NCBI RefSeq assembly: GCF_013745115.1
Contig: NZ_CP051151.1
Location: forward strand, 558,001-622,000
Direction: 5' to 3'
DNA: 64,000 bases
Origin: Hujiaoplasma nucleasis
Lineage (GTDB): Bacteria; Bacillota_I; Bacilli_A; Izemoplasmatales; Hujiaoplasmataceae
This document shows, piece by piece, positions 9,501-18,500 of this stretch. How positions within the stretch are numbered: position 1 is the first letter of the stretch; every line of letters begins with the position of its first letter. The notes below the pieces were generated by a model that was not told where the DNA came from, did no database searches, and saw only the letters and a list, made by a program, of their open reading frames with translations. Made by a program: the position numbers and the translations under genes.

Positions 9501-12500
9501 AATAAGACAGAAGCTAAGCCAGGATTATAGAATGGCATTAAGTTGTTACCAACAGATAAACCTTGGTTTGTATACCTATAAGTGATTCCGTCTTCGATAG
9601 TCACATAATATGCTGTTGTGAAAGGATAATATCCTGGTAGACCTCTTAAAACAGATTGATCTACCAAGGCTTGCCTATCTAAAGCATGATACATAGCTAG
9701 TTTAAAATCAACTTGACCTAAAATAGGTTCAGGTAGCCATGATGAACCTGGGAATAGACTTTGTTGACTTGCTAAATCACCAGTCCCATTGATATTTAAA
9801 GTGAAGGTTGAACCTGTTGGGGTTTGATAGAAATGAGGATCATTTCTATAATTAATGATTTCAGTCGCCGGTACATTTACCTTATCCAAATAACCATTAA
9901 CAAATGCATTAAAGATATTATTAGGATCAGGAATAATCATAACTTGATATCCTGTGTAATGATATTTGTTTGGACTATGGAAATTAGGGTTTTTAACCAT
10001 GTGAATGGCAGTACCAGTCACATAGTTATCTATCATATAAGGTCCACAATAAGCCACTGAATCAGGACTAGACCCATAAGCAGAACCTAATAAATTAAAG
10101 AGGTCTACATGAATAGGCGTAAAATCAGATATATTTAATAAATATTTGACATCCCATGCAGAAATTTCTTTAGAAAAAGCAATTTCAATGGTTAAAGGAT
10201 CAATGACTGTCATAGATATAAGTCCATATTCACTATCCACTAAGTAATAAGACCCTGACCACCCTTCTTGTATACCTAAATTAAAGGTATCCACAAAATC
10301 ATAGGCATTAATGATTTGATGGTCGACAGGTAATCCTGAAATATCTGTTTGAGGATGATAAGTCCATATTAAATTTGATTTAATAGGTACTTGCCATAGA
10401 TTAGAAAGAACCTTACCATAGATGTTTGTTTGAGGATTGATTGCTAGTGGGTCTCCATCAGCCAATGAAGGGTTTAAATGAAGACTTTGACCTAGAGTAT
10501 CATATTCAAACTCATATAAAGAATCTATATAATAAGTCCTTAATTGATTATCATCTGCCATTTCTCTTGTATACATCGGATTGAATGATTGAGGATCTCT
10601 TGCTAGATAAGTTCTAAATGTATAGTCACCTACCTGACCATAATGACCATCATACATTAATAAAGTTGAATCATCACTTGTGAGTGAAGCATATAAATCA
10701 CCATATTGCATTAAAGGTGAATATATTTGACTAGGAAGATCAACCCTAGATGAATAAATGATCGGATTGGCATTGACATATAAAGGTATACCACCGGTCA
10801 TGGTATTCATCAACCATTGTTCAGCCGCAGCCATAAAATCTAACCTTAAGGCTTGATTGGCTTGTGAGAAGTCATAGATACCATTGGCGTAGGTTGTGAC
10901 TAGATTAGAGACGGTAAAGTCTATTGAAAGACTATCAGATAAACCATGAGAATCTTCTACATAGTAATTGATGGTATAAGTGCCTTCAATGGTCATATCA
11001 ACATTGCCACCATAAGTTATGGATGAAGATATATCTCCATCCTCATAATCTGTAGCTGATACATAAGCCATTGGATCAAAAATTGAATTCAATAATAGAC
11101 TGGTATTAAAAGTATCTTGAAGCAGTTTTGGTGCTTGATTAAAATATCCATAGACTTGTAAATCATAAGCAGGCATATGTGTTAAGTTTAAAGGTGTGGT
11201 ATAGGTATCATCCATATACCAATCCATAAAGGTAAAGTTTGGATAACCATATAAGGATCCTTTTTCGTATCCACTTAAGTCCAATATTTCACCTTCAACA
11301 AGGCTAATTTGATCATAATAGACACCATTGCCATAAATACTTAAGTTATAGGCTTGACTATAAGTTGCTTTTAGTGTTGGGTTTGGATTTTGTTCTAAAG
11401 CTTCAAAGTCAATATTCCATTCTTTAAAGACCATATCCCCTTCATTAGGTAGGTTCGGTAATACAAGGGTATCTTCAATGGTAAATCTAATCACATCAAT
11501 GACTTGATTATTATAGTCTAATAAAGTCACTTCATAGACTTTAGGTATAAACCTAGCATATAAAGTTATATCCTTATAAACCAAATCATCATTATAGAAT
11601 TGCCTATCAGAAACACCTTCACCTGTAAACCAACCTATAAATTCATAGGCAAATTTACTTGGAATAGGTAATTCTATCATTTGTCCATAATCCACAAAGA
11701 CAGAAGGAATTTCTTCTTCAGCCACAAAATCCACTTGGAATTGATGAATCATATAAGTTGGATAAATAATGGTATTGGCTGAAATATATGAAAAATCTTC
11801 ACTCCAACCCGTAAAATCATAACCAATTCTATGTGGAGTTTCTGGTGCTACGGCAGAGTGACCTGCCATAACCAATTGAATATCAATAATATAATTATTA
11901 TAATCCTTAAATACAACACTATAGATGGTTAGAATTGGTCCTAGATTAACTTCACTATCATCTGAGTATTTAAAGATTAACTCACCTAAATCATTAATAT
12001 CTAAACCAACCACATAATTTACATCAGGTACTAATAATTTTAAGTCTAAGAGATTAATCCATGTTGTCTCTCCAAGATATTGCCATTGTAAAACATAATT
12101 GTCTACACGAATGATAATCTCTCTTCCATCTTGTCCAGGTAAACCTTGAGGTCCCCGAACAGTTTCTAACCATTCTTCATAAGTGCCTGTAAAAGCTTGA
12201 GCTTCTACAGCCAAATTATAAATATAGGTTAATTGTTTGACCAAATCATCTTCAGAAGTCTCTTCTCCACTAGTTACTTCTACTGTCGTAGGGACTTCAG
12301 TTGGTATTTCAGTGGGTACTTCAATTGTTGTAGGAATTTCTGTTGTAACTTCTATGGTTGTAGGAACATTTGTTTGCTCTTCCATGGTTGTAATTTGTTC
12401 TAAAGTTGTTTCTTGCCCAGCAAGGGTTGTAGGTTCATTGGTAAGCCCATTAGTTGTTAATCCGCTTGGTATGTCCAAGCCATCGCAGCCAATCAATGTA

Positions 12501-12544
12501 AGGGTTGCGAGAATAAATAGCATGAACTTAAATAACCTTCTCAT
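6599..12544 (-). CDS. Giant multidomain surface lipoprotein with an extracellular solute-binding (family 5) domain
   Basis: 1981 residues, starting behind GGGAGG. Domains in order: signal peptide with lipobox LIGC (Cys20); Thr/Glu/Pro linker (30-98); a GTYEEWLETVRGPQGLPGQD collagen-like block (120-140); InlB-like repeats (about 208-470, with YDFTGW, YEFIGWF and FMDWYM); an Ig-like domain (about 471-546, ending INYYVEDSHGLSDS). About 555-1165 is an SBP_bac_5/OppA-type domain (SFNPMYTREM, VAYCGPYMI, FKLAMYHALDRQALVDQ). Then come two tandem 200-residue repeats (about 1180-1577), a CBM-like beta-sandwich (NLVPNGDF, to about 1726), a second Ig-like domain and a second CBM-like domain to the end. 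It should bind peptides or sugars outside the cell, tethered by lipid. No ABC permease or ATPase genes are adjacent. The solute-binding domain sits in the middle, whereas normal OppA is about 540-600 residues with the domain directly after the lipid anchor. Confidence 0.8.
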   Translation of the reverse strand: MRRLFKFMLFILATLTLIGCDGLDIPSGLTTNGLTNEPTTLAGQETTLEQITTMEEQTNVPTTIEVTTEIPTTIEVPTEIPTEVPTTVEVTSGEETSEDDLVKQLTYIYNLAVEAQAFTGTYEEWLETVRGPQGLPGQDGREIIIRVDNYVLQWQYLGETTWINLLDLKLLVPDVNYVVGLDINDLGELIFKYSDDSEVNLGPILTIYSVVFKDYNNYIIDIQLVMAGHSAVAPETPHRIGYDFTGWSEDFSYISANTIIYPTYMIHQFQVDFVAEEEIPSVFVDYGQMIELPIPSKFAYEFIGWFTGEGVSDRQFYNDDLVYKDITLYARFIPKVYEVTLLDYNNQVIDVIRFTIEDTLVLPNLPNEGDMVFKEWNIDFEALEQNPNPTLKATYSQAYNLSIYGNGVYYDQISLVEGEILDLSGYEKGSLYGYPNFTFMDWYMDDTYTTPLNLTHMPAYDLQVYGYFNQAPKLLQDTFNTSLLLNSIFDPMAYVSATDYEDGDISSSITYGGNVDMTIEGTYTINYYVEDSHGLSDSLSIDFTVSNLVTTYANGIYDFSQANQALRLDFMAAAEQWLMNTMTGGIPLYVNANPIIYSSRVDLPSQIYSPLMQYGDLYASLTSDDSTLLMYDGHYGQVGDYTFRTYLARDPQSFNPMYTREMADDNQLRTYYIDSLYEFEYDTLGQSLHLNPSLADGDPLAINPQTNIYGKVLSNLWQVPIKSNLIWTYHPQTDISGLPVDHQIINAYDFVDTFNLGIQEGWSGSYYLVDSEYGLISMTVIDPLTIEIAFSKEISAWDVKYLLNISDFTPIHVDLFNLLGSAYGSSPDSVAYCGPYMIDNYVTGTAIHMVKNPNFHSPNKYHYTGYQVMIIPDPNNIFNAFVNGYLDKVNVPATEIINYRNDPHFYQTPTGSTFTLNINGTGDLASQQSLFPGSSWLPEPILGQVDFKLAMYHALDRQALVDQSVLRGLPGYYPFTTAYYVTIEDGITYRYTNQGLSVGNNLMPFYNPGLASVLFDQALENLIDQGVYTPGTSNQWHIIELDLYVMNTNPYNLDLGDFIKNAFETNFVSNTYFTRIQVNVQGIGFPDIYYNHMFTGDFDLAVGGIQGNLLDAASFLGVFSSDNRLGFQLNWGIDTTIPEILVEYTDHLGTLRREYWSFNAIESALNGEIEVINGVEVDMIDIELWDMSTSSLYFHIDGFTNPKYEYFTYTLQMFNDDSSAYENVLGHVEIDLLNENLLIDQLKPSFNGFDASGQYISLGDYQLIVRGYYNNGNDYDEVIESNFMTYSIVENYQVHENIDELQFEVYYRDNYDSSLLNVRVFSVDNGYTEIYPSINDSDPSWIFIDGLTQDATYYVFLEFADGNIDGLYGYLSNANSQLINIGLWDASTTSLSFNIDGFTNPKYEYFTYTLQMYNDDILSYEDVVGHVDIVLSNEDLIIDQLIPNFNGFNANGQEISLGDYQLIVRGYYNNGNDYDQVIESNLFTYSIIEYYQVHENFDALQFEIYYRDNYYSSLQNVRVFSLDNGFVEIYPNIDDLDPSWIYISGLTQDANYYVLLEFTDGNIDGMYGYLSVFNSNLVPNGDFTQLNNNWNFDQREIENAAGYYQVINEEMLVTITKPSQGESGPILFSDAIWMIHGASYEITFSAKADTPRTIRVALGYIDTVNIIIYSPELFYFDLSDQYQSFSFTYNMNVSDRALSILFFQGTINGDEGANVIYYDDIQMIPVPRSTDLDPPIIYGLQDYIIELGSYFNPLDNIYVYDSHEGWINNSNLNITNNVDINTPGFYDVIYYVEDSLGNYTEETIQVEVLEFFFAPTGKIIDGDFTNTTTIIPFVQDTPENGNADITGPGIWYYYEGTWDNAYATFSVTNGEAQIDVTSSGTFGWSIMLMQNGIELVQGQSYQLSFDAYALIPRDIRISLTDAYAEDFMLDTVKQTYSYSFTFYEPTDLVRLQFWLALTDHFAATSIFIDNVVLSELTTSNN
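7800..9010 (-). repeat. Two tandem ~600-bp repeats inside the giant lipoprotein gene
   Basis: The coding sequence holds two units of about 200 codons, roughly 8405-9010 and 7800-8405. They share long stretches such as GFTNPKYEYFTYTLQM, ISLGDYQLIVRGYYNNGNDY and DGNIDG(L/M)YGYLS. The DNA is similar as well, so the duplication is fairly recent. Such units can change copy number by recombination. Confidence 0.85.
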
Positions 12545-12680
12545 TCTTATATCCTCCCAGATATTTATTTTATACCTTAATATTATCCAAAGAGTCTATC
12601 TTTAACAATCTATATTATTTTCATAAGTATAAAAATCTAAAAAATAATATAAATTTTTATCTTTTTTTATCTTAAAATGT

Positions 12681-12708
12681 AAAAAACCTTACAATTGTAA
12701 GGTTTTTT
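12681..12708. terminator. Bidirectional rho-independent terminator
   Basis: A perfect 12-bp inverted repeat, AAAAAACCTTAC / GTAAGGTTTTTT with an AATT loop, lies 13 bases after the stop of the membrane protein gene at 12722. It provides a U-run in both directions and also insulates the promoter of the giant lipoprotein gene. Confidence 0.85.
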
Positions 12709-12721
12709 CTATAATCATACT

Positions 12722-13174
12722 TTATAAACTTTTAAACACTATATAAAAAATCGCAAAAGTTAAATAAAAAACAAAGATAAGACCTAAACCCACCAAAGCT
12801 AAAAATAAGATGCCAGGTGCATCTTGCCTATCGGCTAATACATATAAGAAAGGCAAGGCAACAATCACTAAGCCTGATAAAATTAAGAACAAATCTCTTG
12901 TTTGCTTAAACAATGAAATCGTATGGTCATTGACATATTGCTCTTTATGAAAATAATTCAATAATAGGTTGGCTTTTACAATAATGATTGTATAAGGAAC
13001 CGCCATCAAATATACCATGACCATTAAGATGATTTCAATATAATCCATTGATATATCACCATTGATCCAATGGAATACTTGATAGGGAAAATAGAACATA
13101 CAAATAAATATAATTGGTAAAATCATAGATGCAAAGACGCCTCTTAAGATATTGGTTAAAAACTTAATATTCAT
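12722..13174 (-). CDS. Four-helix membrane protein (DUF2975-like)
   Basis: 150 residues from the ATG at 13174; GGAGG lies 4-5 bases upstream, and a TTG start four codons earlier would sit on top of that site. Four hydrophobic segments are visible (starting near MILPIIFICMFYFPY, then IEIILMVMVYLMAVPYTII, LFLILSGLVIVALPFLYVL and ILFLALVGLGLIFVFYL). The LLNYFHKEQYVNDH loop between the second and third helices resembles DUF2975 membrane proteins, which often sit beside small XRE regulators; no such regulator is here. Its ATG overlaps the stop of the DUF1801 gene (ATGA), making it the last gene of a three-gene operon. The function is unknown. Confidence 0.65.
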   Translation of the reverse strand: MNIKFLTNILRGVFASMILPIIFICMFYFPYQVFHWINGDISMDYIEIILMVMVYLMAVPYTIIIVKANLLLNYFHKEQYVNDHTISLFKQTRDLFLILSGLVIVALPFLYVLADRQDAPGILFLALVGLGLIFVFYLTFAIFYIVFKSL

Positions 13175-13548
13175 GTTTGCCTCCAAAAATGATCTTCATT
13201 CATTTTATCATTTATATTGTATTCTATCATTTTTTTTATTAATTGATAATTGATTTCTTTTTTCCAAGGGAAACGAATGATCATTTTTGAATGCTCATAA
13301 CCTGAATCTATAATTTCATTAGAAAAAACTTGGATGGTTTTTTGTTCAGGAGACAAGGCAAAATGATGTTTGGATAAAGACAAACCAATAATATAAGTCC
13401 CATGGTGGGTAAACATGGGCTGATTCCACTTGATTACCGCTTCTAGTTCAGGATAATCATCTTGTATTTGCTTTAGCAAGTCATTGATGACCTGTCTTTT
13501 CTCATCATCTTGAATTTGATTTATGAAATCATTAAAGACATCAATCAT
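13171..13548 (-). CDS. DUF1801 / YdhG-like protein (frataxin-fold)
   Basis: 125 residues. The pattern matches DUF1801 (YdhG/frataxin-like) proteins: an N-terminal helix, then YPELEAVIKWNQPMFTHHGTYIIGLSLSKHHFALSP, and a final KMIIRFPWKKEINYQLIKKM helix. One Bacillus member has been proposed as an iron chaperone, while others are uncharacterised. It overlaps the upstream membrane gene by 8 bases and the downstream one by 4, so it is translated in a tight operon with two membrane proteins. A role in metal handling is possible but not shown by any metal-binding motif I can see. Confidence 0.75.
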   Translation of the reverse strand: MIDVFNDFINQIQDDEKRQVINDLLKQIQDDYPELEAVIKWNQPMFTHHGTYIIGLSLSKHHFALSPEQKTIQVFSNEIIDSGYEHSKMIIRFPWKKEINYQLIKKMIEYNINDKMNEDHFWRQT

Positions 13549-14029
13549 GTTTGAACCTCCTATAGACTAAAAATATAAGTATACAAATGCTTATCAAAAG
13601 AAATAACCACTTAAGTAAAGAAAAACCTTGCATCAGATAAACTAAGAAAGGTAATTCTTTAGGATACATGCCAACAGTCACAGTAGCCAATATATTTTCT
13701 ATATAGTCAAAGCCAATCCCTAGTAAAGGATAGATTAATAAAGTCTTCTTCTGACTAAGATATAAAATCCAAGTTAAGAAATACAAACCATAAACCAAAG
13801 GATATACTAAATCAAATGTCCACCTAAGGATGATGTATAAGGACCTTTGTTCATGGCCATAAGATTCAATTAATCCATAAAAACGATCAGAAGAATAAAA
13901 AAGCATGGTATCAGGCCAAGCATGTGGATTAAGACTTTGAATCAGTGGTAATACCACAAGCATAAATAGGATAAATATAAGACTTATGATTACTCTTAAA
14001 GTCTTGTTATTCAAAAGTGTTAAAATCAT
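13541..14029 (-). CDS. Multi-pass membrane protein of unknown function
   Basis: 162 residues with about four membrane helices (starting near residues 10, 66, 90 and 125) and a large loop between the first two (NPHAWPDTMLFYSSDRFYG). Start supported by GAGGAAAA before the ATG. First gene of a three-gene operon with DUF1801 and DUF2975-like proteins, overlapping the next gene by 8 bases. I do not recognise the family. The loop residues and the FDYIENILATVTVGMYP segment between helices three and four would be the best handles for a profile search. Confidence 0.6.
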   Translation of the reverse strand: MILTLLNNKTLRVIISLIFILFMLVVLPLIQSLNPHAWPDTMLFYSSDRFYGLIESYGHEQRSLYIILRWTFDLVYPLVYGLYFLTWILYLSQKKTLLIYPLLGIGFDYIENILATVTVGMYPKELPFLVYLMQGFSLLKWLFLLISICILIFLVYRRFKHD

Positions 14030-14055
14030 TGTTAATTTTCCTCAACTAAAATTTG

Positions 14056-14074
14056 ATTTACAAAAATTGTAAAT
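14056..14074. promoter_or_regulatory. Inverted repeat upstream of three-gene operon
   Basis: ATTTACAA(AAA)TTGTAAAT, a perfect 8-bp inverted repeat, lies about 27 bases before the start codon at 14029 and 10 bases after the stop of the DUF4301 gene. It could be a weak terminator hairpin for the latter or an operator for the operon. No U-tract follows on the minus strand, which favours an operator slightly. Confidence 0.4.
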
Positions 14075-14084
14075 GCTCTATTAT

Positions 14085-15434
14085 TTATTTTTTTTGATGT
14101 CCTTGTCTTAATAAATCATTGACTGTTTTGACAGGGTTAAAAGTGCTTAATGGGACTTCCACAAAGACACTGTTCCAATGGTGCATAGCCCCATTCCATA
14201 AACCAGGATGTTCTAAAGCCTTGATAGCTTTTCCATGATATGATTTTTCAGAAATAAAATACCTATTTTCTTCAACAAAGTCTAACAAATTAAATTTTTC
14301 ATTCTTATAGTCTTTTACAAAACATACCAAATCTACAGGATTAAAATAAGAGGAAGAATTTAAAATATGTAAAGACCTTGGATCATTAAGGTTAATTTCT
14401 GATTTTTCACAGATTTGTAAATCTGTGTAATCACCATGATCAACCACAAAAGGTCCACCACCAGGTTCTCCTGTATTTTTAACCATACCACAAACCCTTA
14501 AAGGCCTATTTAAAAAGGCTAAAGCCATGGCTTTGGTCAAATCTTTTTTATGTTTGATATGTAGTTTTTTTCTTAAAAATAATTCAATTTCATTTAAGTC
14601 ATATTCATCCTTGTTTAAAGCCATTATATAAGCATCCATTTGTTCTTTTATCTTTAAACCAATAGAAGCTAACTTTCTTTTAGATTCAATGGTAGCTTCA
14701 ACATGATCTCTATGAACAACATTATCTATGTTTTTAATAAAAATGATATCTGCTTCAATATCATTTAAGTTTTCTATTAATGACCCATGACCACCAGCCC
14801 TATATAAATAAGACCCATCTTCTAAGATAAAAGGATTGTTTTCCATATCAACAGCTAAAGTATTGGTTTTATCTTTTTGAAATGAATATTCAATAGATAA
14901 GTAAGGTTTTTGTTTTAATATAGGTTTTATATATGCATTAAATAAATCTTCATGTTCTTTTGATATAGTAAAATGTAACCTTACCTTGTCTTTATTTAAA
15001 TATTGTTCACCTTCATAAATATGTTCATCGATAGGGGTTGATATTTCATTGTCATAAGCATGCATTTTTATTAATGCTTTAGGTAAGGAACCATAGTTTA
15101 ATTTATCCTTTAAAATAGAATAAATCATTTCAACCCGATCTCCTAATCTGGTTTTATCATAATCTAATTCTTTAATATCATGATAAAAAGCAAAGTCTTC
15201 TAAATAATCAAAGAATGTTTTAATAAAGTCGGTTTCTCTTTGTTCATTTAAATACTGATATAAGTCTTTAAACATACGGGTAGCTGCCCCAGAAGCAGGA
15301 ATAAATTTGATACAATCCTTACTTAAATAATCTAATGATAAGTCAGAATCATCATGCAAATCATCAGAGTTAACTGAAGAAACAATTTGAACATATTGAG
15401 TTCCTTTTTCAAATTTATCAATAAATTGTTTCAT
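14085..15434 (-). CDS. DUF4301 family protein
   Basis: 449 residues, near full length for DUF4301. Diagnostic features are KFIPASGAATRMFKDLYQYL near residue 45, which resembles the nucleotide-binding loop of nucleotidyltransferase folds, and the glycine-rich block NTGEPGGGPFVVDHGDYTDL (about 321-340). The family is best known from Bacteroidota and its reaction has not been established; a sugar-nucleotide or phosphoryl transfer role is guessed from the ASGAATR loop. A GGGGG ribosome binding site lies directly before the ATG. It is flanked by unrelated genes, so the context gives no help. Confidence 0.7.
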   Translation of the reverse strand: MKQFIDKFEKGTQYVQIVSSVNSDDLHDDSDLSLDYLSKDCIKFIPASGAATRMFKDLYQYLNEQRETDFIKTFFDYLEDFAFYHDIKELDYDKTRLGDRVEMIYSILKDKLNYGSLPKALIKMHAYDNEISTPIDEHIYEGEQYLNKDKVRLHFTISKEHEDLFNAYIKPILKQKPYLSIEYSFQKDKTNTLAVDMENNPFILEDGSYLYRAGGHGSLIENLNDIEADIIFIKNIDNVVHRDHVEATIESKRKLASIGLKIKEQMDAYIMALNKDEYDLNEIELFLRKKLHIKHKKDLTKAMALAFLNRPLRVCGMVKNTGEPGGGPFVVDHGDYTDLQICEKSEINLNDPRSLHILNSSSYFNPVDLVCFVKDYKNEKFNLLDFVEENRYFISEKSYHGKAIKALEHPGLWNGAMHHWNSVFVEVPLSTFNPVKTVNDLLRQGHQKK

Positions 15435-15516
15435 AAAACCCCCTTATTACTTTTATTATAAATGATTCAAAGTATTTTAACTACAATTTTGCAAAAATTA
15501 TCAAATGAATCATTAT

Positions 15517-18500
15517 TTATTTTAATTTTTGTTTAATTTCTCTTAAAACCTTATGAGCATCCTCATACCAGTTCATATGGAATACCCGATAAACCTTCCA
15601 GCCTCTAGCCATTAAGAACCTTTCTTGATGTAAAAGTTCCTTTCTAGCTGTAAAGGTCCTATCATCATTTAAATCACAGATAATAGCGAGTTTATAAGCA
15701 TTATACTCTTCATCATAAATAGCTAAGTCAATTATAAACTGACCAATCCCTATATTTTCATTAACTAGGTATCCAGACTTCAATAATCTATGTTTTATAT
15801 CTTCTTTCATAAAGGAATGTGTATGTTTTTGAGTCATGGATTCTTTTTTATATAGACTTAACAATACTTCTTGAGCCATGTCTTGTTTTTGATTTGAGAT
15901 ATAAAAACAATATCTCATAAAATCCTTTAAAAGTTTTGGTCCTTGACCAGATAAGTCATCCACTTTTAAAGCTTCTGGATATATGGATGATACAAAATAT
16001 ATTTTCTTTCTGGCCCTTGTAATGGCGACATTTAATCTGTTTTGTCCACCCTCATGATTTAACCAACCAAATCGACGTTTAATCACACCAGATTCATCTT
16101 GGCCATAAGCCATGGAAAAGATTATTATGTCTCTTTCATCCCCTTGAACATTTTCAATGTTCTTAACAAATAAGGATTGGTCTCCTTCAGGGACTTTTCT
16201 AAAGACTTCTTTTTCTAAGCGTTTTTGATGGATGGATTTTTTAAATAAGACTTCATCCATTAAATTCAAGATACAATCCCTTTGGGTTGAATTAAAAGTA
16301 ATGATACCGATAGACTCTTCAGGTGATTTATCCTTTAACACTTTCTTTAATAACTTAATCACTGCTTTAGCTTCTTCTAGATTATGTTTTTTTATAAATT
16401 GACCCTTCTTGACATAAAGATAAGAAATAGGTGGTTGATCAGGTGTTTTAACATTGGGTGAAATAATAAGTTTGCCTTGATAAAAAGCATGATTAGAAAA
16501 CTCTATTAATTCCTGGTATTGAGACCTATAATGATAGTTTAATAAGGCTTCTTTATAACGATACCTGGCTAGGTCTAATAAACTTTTAGCATCATAAGTA
16601 ACATTCTTTAATATTTCATCTTCTTCAAAAGGATCTTCTTCTAAAACCCGACCCATACCTAAAGAGGAAGGTCTTAATTGCTTAGGATCACCAGCAATCA
16701 CAACTTTCTTAGCCCGATATATGGAAGGTATACCTTTTTCAACATACATTTGACTGGCTTCATCAAAAATAACCAAATCAAATAAGTTAAAGTCTAGGGG
16801 TAAGATACTTGAGACCACTTCTGGTGTTAATAACCATACTTTAACATTAGAAAATAATTCAGAATGAAACATATCAAAGAAAGCTTTGATACTAGGTTTC
16901 TTTTGTCTCTCTAAGATTCTTTTGATGTCCATAATTCTTTTGGTATTGGCAAAATCTAAGGCATGAGAAAATAATTTCATTTCAAAAGACTCTCTAGCCA
17001 CATGTCTTTTTTCATCCATGAATGCTTTTAATTTATCCATATGCTTTTCATAGTCATTAAGAATATATAAATACTTTTGATTCATCGCCTTGAAGTTTTC
17101 TAAGAAACCTGTCATATAAGCATCAAAGATATAAGTTCTTAATTTTGGGTTTTTATGTAAGACTTGTAAATCATGATCATGGATGATTAGATTTAAAAAT
17201 TCAATCTCATAAGCTGATAATTTATCGTAATTTACCTTCATTTTATTAAGTTTCTTAATGTTTGTTTGTAAATAAGTTCTTAAGTATGAATCTTCCATCA
17301 AAGCTTTTAATAATTTCTTATGAATTGATTTTTTAGCTGACAAATATTGAAGATTAGTTTGATGTCTTAAATAAAATTTCCTCTTAAGTTTTCTTCTTTT
17401 AAAAAACCAAGCATGCTTCTGAGCTTCTAAATACCTACTTAAATCATTCATAAAGGTTTCAAATTCAATGATTGAAGATCTTGATATCTTGGTTTCAAGT
17501 TTTTGAAACCAAGGATAAGAACTGATGACATAATGATGATTTAAATAATCATTTAATTTTTGGTCTTTATCAAAGGTATTCTCTAAATTTTCTATGTCCT
17601 TAAAATCGACTTGGTCTAAGGCTTGATTGATGAGTTTATATACTTTTTTAGGTGTTAAGTCTTCTAAGATGTCCTTATCCTGTAAATAACGATTATAAAA
17701 CTCAGATAGGGGTTTATATTGTTTATTCTTTTTATACAAAAGCTTGAGTGCTTGATTAAAGGTTTTATCTAAAGCTTTAATCTCTTCTTCTAACCTATAG
17801 ATATCATTATTATGTAATCTTGAAGGAGGACTTTGTTCAATAAAGCCTGATAATTGAGTGTAAAAAACATTTTTATCAGAAGCGTCATCAATAAACATGG
17901 TATGTTTAGAAGCTTGTCCTAGACGGTGATAAATCACGTCTAGGGCAACTTTCTTTTCTGATACTAATAAGACATTTTCATTTCTTAAGACTTGATGGGC
18001 AATTAAGGATGTGATGGTTTGACTTTTGCCTGTCCCTGGAGGCCCCCATATAACAATTTTCTTTTCTTTATCTATTAAATCTAATACTTTCTCTTGAGAA
18101 AAATTAATGTCATTAATATAAACCAAACCTGATTCATTGACATCTTCATTACTTGTGTGTAAGTCTAGGGATTGTTCTTGATCATATAGATGTTCTTCAT
18201 CAATTAAGCCTTCTAGTAACTCATTATAGGTGTTTGATTCAATGATTTGTCCCATGTCTTTTTGAATCATGGATGAAAAGAGTTGATAACGGCCAAAAGT
18301 AATATAGGGTTTTAAGTTAAAACCCTTGGGTTTACTTTTAATAAATTGATCTTTTAAAAGACTTTTAAAAGCTATAAATTCTTGTTTTTTAGGACACTTA
18401 AGATTTAATCCATAAGCATTGTAATATGGAATTAATAGTTCTTTCAAAGTTTTATAAGATAAATCTTCTAAGTCAGGTGCCTTTGTTTCTTGAAGACTAG

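Noticed and set aside
12237-12605. Val/Ser/Thr-rich plus-strand frame
   Set aside because: It is antisense to the Thr/Glu/Pro linker and signal peptide of the giant lipoprotein.
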